Origin: an uncultured Eubacteriales bacterium
GTDB taxonomy: Bacteria; Bacillota; Clostridia; Christensenellales; Aristaeellaceae
Assembly: GCA_902764915.1 (NCBI GenBank)
Contig: CACWXY010000026.1
Location: 451 to 46,773 of the forward strand
Direction: 5' to 3'
Length of the DNA: 46,323 nucleotides
The notes below the pieces were generated by a model, which saw only the letters and a list, made by a program, of their open reading frames with translations, was not told the DNA's origin and searched no databases. Numbering within the stretch: position 1 is the first letter of the stretch; each line of letters opens with the position of its first letter. The position numbers and the translations under genes were made by a program. Shown one piece after another: positions 39,207 through 46,323 of this stretch.

Positions 39207-39720
39207 GCATATCCTCTCCTTTCATCGTATTTTCGAGACGCTTCCGAGCCCTTGACAGACGGGACGAAATAGTGCCTTCCGGCAGCTCCAGCATTTTCGC
39301 GATTTCTGCAATACCAAAGCCCTGATAGTAATGCAGCAGGATGATTTCGCGGAAATCCGGAGGAAGAGAGTGTACAGCCTGCATAATGGCTGTATTCTCC
39401 TCCATCTCTCCGATCTCATCCGGTGCCGGGACCAGCTCAAAGGCCGGTGAGCCCAGCACAACCCGCTTGAGCCAGGAAGATCGCCACAAGTCCTTGCAAC
39501 GGTTCAGTGCGACTTTGAGAAGCCAAGCCTTTTCGCTGCCCTCCTGCAAAGAAGGCCTGGTGGTGAGAAGACGGACAAACACATCCTGGCAGACATCCTC
39601 TGCCTGCTCACGGTTGCCGAGGTAGAAATAGCACACACGCAGTACATCCGTTGCATAGCGCTCGTACATTTCGCCAAAGGATAGGGCGCTGTTTTCGAGC
39701 GCGTCAGCGTACTGGGTCAT
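39199..39720 (-). CDS. ECF-type RNA polymerase sigma factor
   Basis: A 173-residue sigma-70 family protein with regions 2 and 4 only. FGEMYERYATDVLRVCYFYLGNREQAEDVCQDVFVRLL is region 2 (written here in family order, about 15-52). LPPDFREIILLHYYQGFGIAEIAKMLELPEGTISSRLSRARKRL is region 4 with its helix-turn-helix. AGGAGG lies 7 bases before the ATG. It is translationally coupled to the anti-sigma gene. No clear housekeeping promoter is seen upstream; self-activation through an ECF promoter is possible, but I could not place one with confidence. Confidence 0.92.
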   Translation of the reverse strand: MTQYADALENSALSFGEMYERYATDVLRVCYFYLGNREQAEDVCQDVFVRLLTTRPSLQEGSEKAWLLKVALNRCKDLWRSSWLKRVVLGSPAFELVPAPDEIGEMEENTAIMQAVHSLPPDFREIILLHYYQGFGIAEIAKMLELPEGTISSRLSRARKRLENTMKGEDMHA

Positions 39721-39785
39721 GCCGTGAACCTCCTGTCAGTCTTTTCGCTAATAAAACGATTGGAAAACATGCATTCATCCCATCC

Positions 39786-39801
39786 AAAAAAATTTTTTTT
39801 T
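39786..39801. promoter_or_regulatory. A7T9 tract between divergent sigma and glgB genes
   Basis: Seven A followed by nine T, a strongly bending or stiff DNA element. Next to it is GAAAAC-CT-GTTTTC (about 39802-39815), a small palindrome. It could act as an UP element or as a nucleoid-protein site for the divergent promoters. Confidence 0.4.
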
Positions 39802-39847
39802 GAAAACCTGTTTTCTGCCACGCACAGCAGGAAATCGGCGGTTTCTC

Positions 39848-39877
39848 TTGACGGAACAGAAGCGATTCGTATACAAT
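39848..39877 (+). promoter_or_regulatory. promoter of the glycogen operon
   Basis: TTGACG (39848-39853) followed by TATACAAT (39870-39877), read as TATACA at 16 bases or TACAAT at 18. The leader before glgB is about 80 bases. Confidence 0.65.
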
Positions 39878-39965
39878 AGGATAGGATTTGGATCAAAACC
39901 AGCAGAGGGCTTTCCGCAAGGAAAGCAACATAAATGGAAGACACAAAAAAGGCAGGTTTTTTTAC

Positions 39966-41855
39966 ATGCGGTACATTGCTCCTTCGCCCGAAGTGCGGGA
40001 GCAGTTTCATCAGGGCCAGAATGCGCGTGCCTATGAAATGCTCGGCGCACATCCGGTAGAGGACGGAAACGGCTCCTTATGGCACTTTGCCGTATGGGCT
40101 CCGAATGCGGAATCGGTTTCCCTGGTAGGCGACTTTAATGCGTGGAATCCGGATGCAACCCCCATGGAAAAGCAGTTCGACGGGATCTGGGAGATACGCC
40201 TTGACGAGGAATGTCTGGGCGCTGTGCCGGGAAAGCAGGTCCTGTATAAGTATGCCGTACGCGGCGCGGACGGTCAACTGCGTCTTCATGCGGATCCCTG
40301 CGGCTTTGCCATGCAGGCGCGTCCGGACAGCGCATCGATCCTGTGCTGGCTGGATGCATATCCCTGGACGGATCAGTCCTACAGGGAGGACAGAAAGCGT
40401 GCCCGCTGGGCCACATCGCCAGTCAGCATTTATGAGGTCAGTCCCTATGCGTTCCTTTCGGGCATGGACAGGGAAGCACAGGAAGCATCCTGTGAACGCC
40501 TGATTGCCTATGTAAAGGAAATGGGCTTTACCCATCTGGAACTGATGCCGGTCATGGAACATCTCCTGGATGAGTCCTGGGGATACGAGATCATCGGGTA
40601 TTATGCGCTCTCTGCACGCTACGGTAATGCGGATACGATTCGCTATCTTGTCAACCGCTGTCACGCCGAAGACATTGGCGTGATCTTTGATATAGCCCCG
40701 GCACACTTTCCCAAGGATGAAGCCGGCCTGCGGATGTTTGACGGAACCCATCTGTACGATCATCCGGATCCGAGGCGCAGTGAAGCGCAGCGGTGGGACA
40801 CGCTTCTGTTTGATCTGGCCAGGGGCGAGGTGCGCAGTTTCCTCATGAGCGCGATCTGCTTCTGGATTGAATGGTTCCATGCCGACGGCATGCGTATTGA
40901 TTCTGTGTCTTCCATGGTTTATCATGACTTTGACAAAGGTGAGAATGCCTGGCTCCCCAATGTCTACGGCGGCCGCGAAAACCTGGAGGGTATTTCCTTC
41001 CTGCAGCAGCTGAACATACATGTTCACAAACAGTATCCGGGCGTGCTCATGATTGCCGAGGAGACGCAGGCATATCCCGGCGTCACCCGATCGGTGTACG
41101 AGGGCGGCCTCGGGTTTGACATGAAGTGGAATCAGGGCTGGACCAGTGATATCATGTCCTATATGCAGCTGCCCGTATCGCAGCGCAGGTGGCATCATGA
41201 CAAGCTGACATTCTCTCTTTACTACGCGTTTTCGGAAGCCTTTATTCTTCCCTTTTCCCATGATGAGAGCGGAAAGAAGAGCCTGTACACGCAGGTGGAG
41301 GGCGATGCGCAGACAAAGTATGCGCAGCTTCGCACGCTCTATGGCTACTGGATCGCGCACCCGGGCAAGAAACTGATGTTCATGCTGGATGAATGGGGCA
41401 CCCGCGAACCCTGGCATATCCAGAGCAAGGTGTGCTATGAGGCAGGGGACTGTCCGCCTCTGGCCAGAGCCGTGCGCGATCTCAACCGGCTCTACCGTAC
41501 GCTGCCCTCGCTGTACGAAGTCGATGATTCTTGGGCAGGGTTCCAGTGGCTGCAGGCCAATGACTCAGACAATTCCGTGTTCGCATTCCTGCGGTGGGAC
41601 CGTTCCGGGCATGCGATTCTGTGTGTGTCCAATTTCGGCGACAGGGGGCATCCGGTCTACCGGCTGGGACTTCCGGTCGGCGGAACGCTGACCGAACTGT
41701 TCTCCACCGACGATACCGCCTATGGCGGAAGCGGAGAATGGAAAAACCCGCGTATCGTGGCCTCGCGGGAAGCGTGGCGGGAATTCCGCTACAGTGCGGA
41801 GCTTAGGCTGCCGCCCATGGCCACATTGCTTCTGCGCTTTGACAGGAAAGAGTGA
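39966..41855 (+). CDS. glgB: 1,4-alpha-glucan branching enzyme
   Basis: A 629-residue GH13 branching enzyme that makes alpha-1,6 branches in glycogen. The N-terminal CBM48 has FAVWAPNAESVSLVGDFNAW. The barrel has ELMPVMEHLLDESWGYEIIGYYALSARYG (spanning region I), GMRIDSVSSMVY with the nucleophile Asp, MIAEETQAYPGVT with the acid Glu and FILPFSHDE. Several near-invariant positions differ from standard GlgB: DWVPGHF is DIAPAHF and DAVASML is DSVSSMV. The start at 39966 is taken because MRYIAPS precedes the core and GGCAGGT is 8 bases upstream. A short reading frame from ATG 39933, with its own AAGGAAAG site, overlaps the start out of frame across T7. Confidence 0.9.
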   Translation: MRYIAPSPEVREQFHQGQNARAYEMLGAHPVEDGNGSLWHFAVWAPNAESVSLVGDFNAWNPDATPMEKQFDGIWEIRLDEECLGAVPGKQVLYKYAVRGADGQLRLHADPCGFAMQARPDSASILCWLDAYPWTDQSYREDRKRARWATSPVSIYEVSPYAFLSGMDREAQEASCERLIAYVKEMGFTHLELMPVMEHLLDESWGYEIIGYYALSARYGNADTIRYLVNRCHAEDIGVIFDIAPAHFPKDEAGLRMFDGTHLYDHPDPRRSEAQRWDTLLFDLARGEVRSFLMSAICFWIEWFHADGMRIDSVSSMVYHDFDKGENAWLPNVYGGRENLEGISFLQQLNIHVHKQYPGVLMIAEETQAYPGVTRSVYEGGLGFDMKWNQGWTSDIMSYMQLPVSQRRWHHDKLTFSLYYAFSEAFILPFSHDESGKKSLYTQVEGDAQTKYAQLRTLYGYWIAHPGKKLMFMLDEWGTREPWHIQSKVCYEAGDCPPLARAVRDLNRLYRTLPSLYEVDDSWAGFQWLQANDSDNSVFAFLRWDRSGHAILCVSNFGDRGHPVYRLGLPVGGTLTELFSTDDTAYGGSGEWKNPRIVASREAWREFRYSAELRLPPMATLLLRFDRKE

Positions 41856-41925
41856 GAAGCCCTGCAATTGATATCGTACCCGCGCCAAGAAGTTCCCGGA
41901 CGGGTTTGCGATAAGACCTTACAGC

Positions 41926-41931
41926 TATAAT
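41926..41931 (+). promoter_or_regulatory. possible internal -10 box before glgC
   Basis: TATAAT in the 99-base gap between glgB and glgC, without a good -35 box at the right distance. It may give extra glgCDA transcript. Confidence 0.35.
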
Positions 41932-41954
41932 CTTTATAAGGAGTGAGCATTCTC

Positions 41955-43139
41955 ATGATGAGAAAAAAGACATGCATTGCCATGCTGCTTGCTGGCGGAC
42001 AGGGAAGCCGTCTGGGTATTCTGACACAGCGCGTTGCCAAGCCGGCTGTGCCTTATGGCGGCAAGTATCGTATTATTGACTTCCCGCTGTCCAACTGCAC
42101 CAACAGCGGTATTGACACCGTGGGCGTTCTGACGCAGTATCAGCCCCTGGAACTCAATGCCTATATCGGCAGCGGCGCCCCGTGGGACCTGGACCTTTCC
42201 AATGGCGGTGTATTCGTGCTTCCGCCCTATCAGAAAGGCAAGGTAGGCGAGTGGTATCGCGGCACGGCCAATGCCATTTATCAGAACATGGCCTTTATCG
42301 AGCAGTATCATCCGGACTATGTCCTGATCCTGTCTGGCGACCATATCTATAAGATGGACTACAACAAGATGCTGCAGTTCCATATCCGTCATGGCGCCGA
42401 TGCCACGATCGCTGTGCGCGAAGTGCCGTGGGAAGAATGCTCTCGCTTCGGCATCATGAACACGGATGCCGATGACAATATTCTGGAATTCGAAGAAAAG
42501 CCGAAGCATCCCAAGTCCAACAAGGCGTCCATGGGCGTGTATATCTTCACATGGGAAAAGCTGCGCGCCTATCTGGAAGCAGACGAAGCGGACAAGTCCT
42601 CTTCCAATGACTTCGGAAAGAACATCATCCCCAAGATGCTGGGAGACAAGCAGGTACTGTGCGCCTACTCCTTTGACGGCTACTGGAAGGACGTAGGAAC
42701 CATCGAGAGCCTGTGGGAAGCCAACATGGATCTGCTCTCCACACCCATGCCCATTGACCTGCATGACAAGAAGTGGCGCATCTATGCCCGCAATCCCGGC
42801 TATGCCCCGCATTACATCGCCAAGGGCGCGACCGTGCAGGACAGCCTGATTACGGAAGGCTGCGAAGTATACGGGCATGTGGAGCACTCCGTGCTCTTCT
42901 CCGGCGTGGTGGTTGAGGAAGGCGCCAATGTGCGCGATGCCGTGATCATGCCGGGTTCTGTAATCCGCCGTGGTGCGATTGTACACCGTGCGATCGTGGC
43001 GGAAGGCGCTGACATCGGCCCAGGCGCCGTGGTCGGCGAAGAGGAAGGCAATATTGCCGTGGTCGGCTGGGACGTAAAGCTTCCCGCCGGTGTTACCGTA
43101 ACGGCAGGTCAGCAGGTGGATGAATCCACGACATTCTAA
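41955..43139 (+). CDS. glgC: glucose-1-phosphate adenylyltransferase, catalytic subunit
   Basis: A 394-residue ADP-glucose pyrophosphorylase, the first committed step of glycogen synthesis (glucose 1-phosphate plus ATP to ADP-glucose). The catalytic N-terminal domain has [20 protein letters not shown] (the nucleotide loop with Arg/Lys), [28 protein letters not shown] and EFEEKPKHP. The C-terminal left-handed beta helix has repeated hexapeptides ([20 protein letters not shown]). AAGGAG is 11 bases upstream; the adjacent ATG at 41958 is an alternative. It works with GlgD encoded next. Confidence 0.96.
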   Translation: MMRKKTCIAMLLAGGQGSRLGILTQRVAKPAVPYGGKYRIIDFPLSNCTNSGIDTVGVLTQYQPLELNAYIGSGAPWDLDLSNGGVFVLPPYQKGKVGEWYRGTANAIYQNMAFIEQYHPDYVLILSGDHIYKMDYNKMLQFHIRHGADATIAVREVPWEECSRFGIMNTDADDNILEFEEKPKHPKSNKASMGVYIFTWEKLRAYLEADEADKSSSNDFGKNIIPKMLGDKQVLCAYSFDGYWKDVGTIESLWEANMDLLSTPMPIDLHDKKWRIYARNPGYAPHYIAKGATVQDSLITEGCEVYGHVEHSVLFSGVVVEEGANVRDAVIMPGSVIRRGAIVHRAIVAEGADIGPGAVVGEEEGNIAVVGWDVKLPAGVTVTAGQQVDESTTF

Positions 43140-43171
43140 ACTGAATATGGTGAAAAGGGGTTAGATCATAC

Positions 43172-44296
43172 ATGTTGAAAGACGTAATGGGTGTCATCTA
43201 CACCGGCGAAAACGACGCCTTGCTTCGTGAACTGACCATGACACGTGCCATCGCCGCGCTGCCTGTGGCTGGCCGCTATCGTGTCATTGACTTTCTGATG
43301 AGCGCACTGGTCAACGGCGGCATGCGCAATGTCGGCGTGATCATGCAGAAGAACTATCACAGCCTCATGGACCACCTCGGATCCGGCAAGGAATGGGATC
43401 TGCACGGCAAGAATGACGGTCTGTATGTGCTCCCGCCCTTCCTGACCCGTGAGAATATTGGCGTCTATTCCGGGCTTCTGGATGCGCTCCGGTCCAATAC
43501 CAATTACCTGACCCGTTCCAAGCAGGAATATGTGGTTCTGTGCAACAGCGCCATTATCTGCAATCCGAAGATGGATGCCTTCGTGAGCTATCATCTGGAT
43601 TCCGGCGCGGACATTACGCTGATGTATACCAAGGAAGCCACCATGCTCCGCGACGGTTCCGGCAGCTATGTCTCCGTGGACGAGAACGGCATGGTACAGG
43701 ACATTGAGGTGGAGCCGGTTCATCCCAGCTATGACAGCACCTTTATGGAAATCCTGATCCTCAAGCGCGACTATCTCCGCTCCCTCGTGGACAAGGGCGT
43801 GGCCCATGGCCATCATGAACTGACCCGCGAAGTGCTGCTGCCGCTTGTGCAGGGCAAGGGCGCCAGGATCAACGCCTGGGAGTACACCGGTCCCGCCTGG
43901 CGCATGGACTCGGTACAGGCCTACTTCAAGTTCAACATGGACGTTCTGAATACCGAAGTGCGCCGCCGCCTCTTTCCGGACGACCTGCCGGTATACACCA
44001 AGGTCCGTGATGAAATGCCCGCCCGCTATGCCGACAATGCGACCGTGATCAATACACTCGTTGCTGACGGCTGCATTATCGAGGGCACTGTGGAGAATTC
44101 CATTCTCTTCCGCGGCGTGCGCATCGCGCCCGACGCACATGTGAAAAACTGCATTATCATGCAGGACGGCCAGGTCCATTCCGGCGCATACATTGAGAAC
44201 TGTATCCTGGACAAGCAGGCAGTGATCAAGCGCAATGCCCGTCTGATCGGACCTAATGCCTATCCGATCGTGATCGCGAAGAATGTGGTCATCTGA
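43172..44296 (+). CDS. glgD: glucose-1-phosphate adenylyltransferase, GlgD regulatory subunit
   Basis: A 374-residue GlgD, the Firmicutes-specific partner that raises GlgC activity in a heterotetramer. The fold is the same, but the catalytic loop is altered: GVIYTGENDALLRELTMTRAIAALPV replaces the GGxGxRL loop of GlgC, and the SGDHIY position reads LCNSAIICN. This loss of the nucleotide-binding residues is normal for GlgD and implies little or no catalysis on its own. The beta-helix C terminus is intact. It lies 32 bases after glgC and 36 before glgA. Confidence 0.95.
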   Translation: MLKDVMGVIYTGENDALLRELTMTRAIAALPVAGRYRVIDFLMSALVNGGMRNVGVIMQKNYHSLMDHLGSGKEWDLHGKNDGLYVLPPFLTRENIGVYSGLLDALRSNTNYLTRSKQEYVVLCNSAIICNPKMDAFVSYHLDSGADITLMYTKEATMLRDGSGSYVSVDENGMVQDIEVEPVHPSYDSTFMEILILKRDYLRSLVDKGVAHGHHELTREVLLPLVQGKGARINAWEYTGPAWRMDSVQAYFKFNMDVLNTEVRRRLFPDDLPVYTKVRDEMPARYADNATVINTLVADGCIIEGTVENSILFRGVRIAPDAHVKNCIIMQDGQVHSGAYIENCILDKQAVIKRNARLIGPNAYPIVIAKNVVI

Positions 44297-44332
44297 TCTG
44301 GAAAACGAATAATTCTATGAGGTGATGTTACG

Positions 44333-46114
44333 ATGAAGATTCTGTTTGCCGCCAGTGAATGCGTACCGTTTATCAAGACGGGCGGTCTGGCGGACGTGGT
44401 TGGTGCACTGGCACCGGTTCTGGCAGGGGAAGGCCATGACGTCCGCGTCATGCTGCCGCTCTATGGCCAGATCCCGCAGGAGTACAAGGAAGCCCTGACC
44501 CATGTGACTGACTTTGAGATTACACTGGGCTGGCGCCGCCAGTACTGCGGAATTGAAAAGCTCGAGCGCGACGGTGTTGTCTTCTATTTTGTGGATAACA
44601 AGTTCTACTTTGACCGGCCCTATGTCTATGGCATGGGCGGAGACGAGTATGAGAGATACGGCTTCTTCTGCCGCGCGATTCTCAACTCCCTGCCGGAGAT
44701 CGACTTCCAGCCTGACATCATTCACTGCAACGACTGGCAGACAGGTATGGTGCCCGCACTGCTGAAGATCCAGTATGCACACCTGCCTTTCTATGCCGGC
44801 ATGAAGACGATCTTTACGATCCATAACCTGCAGTACCAGGGCATTTTCGGCATCCGTGAGGTGCAGGATGTGCTGGGTCTCGGCGACAGCCTGTGGACCA
44901 ACGATAAGCTGGAATGCTTCGGCTGCGCCAACTATATGAAAGCTGGTCTGGTCTATACGGACCTGATCAATACCGTCAGCCCCTCCTATGCGGAGGAGAT
45001 TCAGACTGCCTATTACGGCGAGCGTCTGGACGGACTGCTCCGTGCACGTCAGCATGAGCTCTACGGCGTACTCAACGGCCTGGATGTGGTGGACTACGAT
45101 CCCGCCCATGACACGCATATCGCCAAGAACTACAGTGTGGATGACCTGAGCGGAAAAGCGGACTGCAAGCGCGCACTGCAGGAAGAACTGGGACTGAATG
45201 TGGATCCCAATGTCCCGATCATCGGCATGATCGGCCGTCTGACCAATCAGAAAGGCCTGGATCTTGTGGACTGCGTGATCGGCGATATCATGAACGAGAA
45301 CGTACAGCTGGTGGTTCTCGGCATGGGCGATACCCGTTACGTAAACCTGTTCCTGTGGGCAGAGAACGAGTATAAGGGCCGTGTGGCGACCCGGTTTACC
45401 ATGGACTCGGCCCTGGCGCACCGCATCTATGCAGGCTGCGATCTGTTCCTCATGCCCAGCCAGTTTGAGCCCTGCGGCCTGAGCCAGATGATGGCCATGC
45501 GCTACGGCACGCTGCCGATTGTCCGTGAGACCGGCGGTCTGCGCGACACCGTGCTTTCCTACAACGAAGAGACCGGCGAAGGCAACGGCTTCAGCTTCTT
45601 CAACTATAACGCGCATGATATGCTGCATGTGATCCAGCGCGCACTGGAGTTCTATACCGACAAGAAGGACGTATGGGAAACCCTTCAGAAGCGCGGCATG
45701 ACCACAGACTTCAGCTGGACCCGTTCCGCCAACCGCTACCTGGAACTCTACCGCGGCGTGCTGGGCGAGGGCGAGCTGCGTGATCCCAAGGAACCGGAGA
45801 ACGCAGAAGAAGCCCCGGCAGCCCCGAAGAAGACGACCCGTCGGACGACCAAGAAGGCCGCCGAGGGCGAGGAAAAGCCGAAGAAGACCACGCGGAAAAA
45901 GGCCGCAGCGGCAGAAGCCCCGGCAGAGGACAAGCCCAAGAAGACCACGGCCAGAAAGACCGCGAAGAAGGACGAGGCCGCCGAAGGCGAAGCCGCGCCC
46001 AAGAAGCGCGTGACACGCAAGAAGGCGGAGACGGCGGAAGGCGAAGAAGCCCCCAAGAAACCGCGTACCCGTAAGAAGAAGGCAGAAGAAACCGAAAGCG
46101 TGGAAAAAGCCTGA
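44333..46114 (+). CDS. glgA: glycogen synthase GlgA with C-terminal histone-H1-like repeat tail
   Basis: A 593-residue protein. Residues 1-482 are a complete GT5 glycogen synthase, which adds glucose from ADP-glucose. Visible motifs are KTGGLADVVGALA (16-28, the Lys-x-Gly-Gly loop), HCNDWQTGMVPALL, FTIHNLQYQG, GRLTNQKGLD and PSQFEPCGLSQMMAMRYGTLPIVRETGGL (the family's acidic EPCGL site and GGL loop). Residues 483-593 are extra: about 26 Lys and 9 Arg with Ala, Glu, Pro and Thr, arranged as five imperfect units each starting PKK (first at 498) and often followed by TTRxxxKKAAEGEE. This looks like a disordered H1-like tail. The usual family length is about 475-485. A strong terminator follows the stop. 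Confidence 0.95.
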   Translation: MKILFAASECVPFIKTGGLADVVGALAPVLAGEGHDVRVMLPLYGQIPQEYKEALTHVTDFEITLGWRRQYCGIEKLERDGVVFYFVDNKFYFDRPYVYGMGGDEYERYGFFCRAILNSLPEIDFQPDIIHCNDWQTGMVPALLKIQYAHLPFYAGMKTIFTIHNLQYQGIFGIREVQDVLGLGDSLWTNDKLECFGCANYMKAGLVYTDLINTVSPSYAEEIQTAYYGERLDGLLRARQHELYGVLNGLDVVDYDPAHDTHIAKNYSVDDLSGKADCKRALQEELGLNVDPNVPIIGMIGRLTNQKGLDLVDCVIGDIMNENVQLVVLGMGDTRYVNLFLWAENEYKGRVATRFTMDSALAHRIYAGCDLFLMPSQFEPCGLSQMMAMRYGTLPIVRETGGLRDTVLSYNEETGEGNGFSFFNYNAHDMLHVIQRALEFYTDKKDVWETLQKRGMTTDFSWTRSANRYLELYRGVLGEGELRDPKEPENAEEAPAAPKKTTRRTTKKAAEGEEKPKKTTRKKAAAAEAPAEDKPKKTTARKTAKKDEAAEGEAAPKKRVTRKKAETAEGEEAPKKPRTRKKKAEETESVEKA

Positions 46115-46129
46115 TTTTCCATTCTCCTG

Positions 46130-46155
46130 AGCCGACCCGAAAGGGTCGGCTTTTT
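46130..46155 (+). terminator. terminator of the glycogen operon
   Basis: An 8-base-pair stem GCCGACCC/GGGTCGGC (46131-46138 with 46143-46150) with a GAAA tetraloop and five T. Confidence 0.93.
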
Positions 46156-46252
46156 GCTGTTTCTGCAATCGCGGATTCCCCGAAAACACGCATCTGAGAG
46201 AGAATCGTGTCAAGAAAAATCAATCGTAAGCGTAAAATAGACACCCGTTCCC

Positions 46253-46300
46253 AAAACTTTCAGATGCTGCTGCAAATCAGCAGTGTCCGAAAGTTTTTTT
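46253..46300 (+). terminator. hairpin with U-tract near the right edge, gene-free region
   Basis: Outer stem AAACTTTC (46254-46261) with GAAAGTTT (46289-46296), inner stem CTGCTG (46267-46272) with CAGCAG (46278-46283), then a T run to 46300. TAAAAT at 46233-46238 could be a weak -10 box for a short transcript ending here. No gene is seen between 46156 and the window end. Confidence 0.5.
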
Positions 46301-46323
46301 CAGTTTTTTGAAAAAAGTACTTG

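Noticed and set aside
43172..44296. Loss of the GlgC nucleotide loop in the second pyrophosphorylase gene as a broken gene
   Set aside because: This is the normal state of GlgD subunits, which modulate GlgC.
1..46323. CRISPR arrays, prophage, insertion sequences or attachment sites
   Set aside because: No regularly spaced repeats, integrase, transposase or phage structural genes were seen on either strand.

Overview
The window looks like chromosomal DNA of a Clostridia-class Firmicute with a moderately high GC content. The evidence is a SCIFF peptide with its radical SAM maturase, a sporulation-type sigma factor gene (sigH) in the order mrnC-rlmB-rae1-sigH, darA-holB-ricT, ireB, a paired glgC/glgD, strong AGGAGG ribosome binding sites and TTGACA-N16/17-TATAAT promoters. 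Genes are dense, on both strands, with strong intrinsic terminators at most convergent ends. I saw no prophage, insertion sequence, CRISPR array or rRNA. Nothing finer than class can be said safely.

Layout. 1-2290: a DUF1836 regulator (running off the left edge) divergent from degV-like and yugP-like genes. 2380-8330 (minus): an operon of a secreted DUF3298-like protein, ftsK/spoIIIE, an alpha/beta hydrolase and ywlG. 8460-14323 (plus): a secreted protein with Big_2 repeats, mnmG, ftsY and a SpoU methylase. 14324-14743 is gene-free. Then come ireB, a YitT-type membrane protein, and a divergent PRPP-synthetase-like gene with a GNAT gene. 17704-20680 (minus): scfA/scfB (SCIFF) and a VanW protein. 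20784-27616: a carbohydrate block with a BadF/BcrA-type sugar kinase, a ferredoxin-tailed aldo/keto reductase, a ROK repressor, xylulokinase and a fucose-isomerase-fold protein.

27618-38211: information processing, with rarA, a short pyruvate-kinase-like protein behind tRNA-Leu(GAG), a THUMP-domain RNA methylase, darA-holB-ricT, a 2[4Fe-4S] ferredoxin, twin tRNA-Lys(CTT), and mrnC-rlmB-rae1-sigH. 38219-39720 (minus): an ECF sigma factor with a membrane anti-sigma protein. 39848-46155: the glycogen operon glgB-glgC-glgD-glgA.

The most unusual features: glycogen synthase carries about 110 extra residues made of five imperfect Lys/Ala/Pro-rich repeats resembling histone H1 or the H1-like tails of some bacteria. 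RlmB and RicT also carry long charged, apparently disordered extensions. The short pyruvate-kinase-like gene has room for no promoter of its own between its start and the tRNA-Leu terminator. Three promoters (perhaps four) share a TTGAAAA(A)CRC block directly before the -35 box. All functional statements rest on motif recognition by eye; no database search was run.
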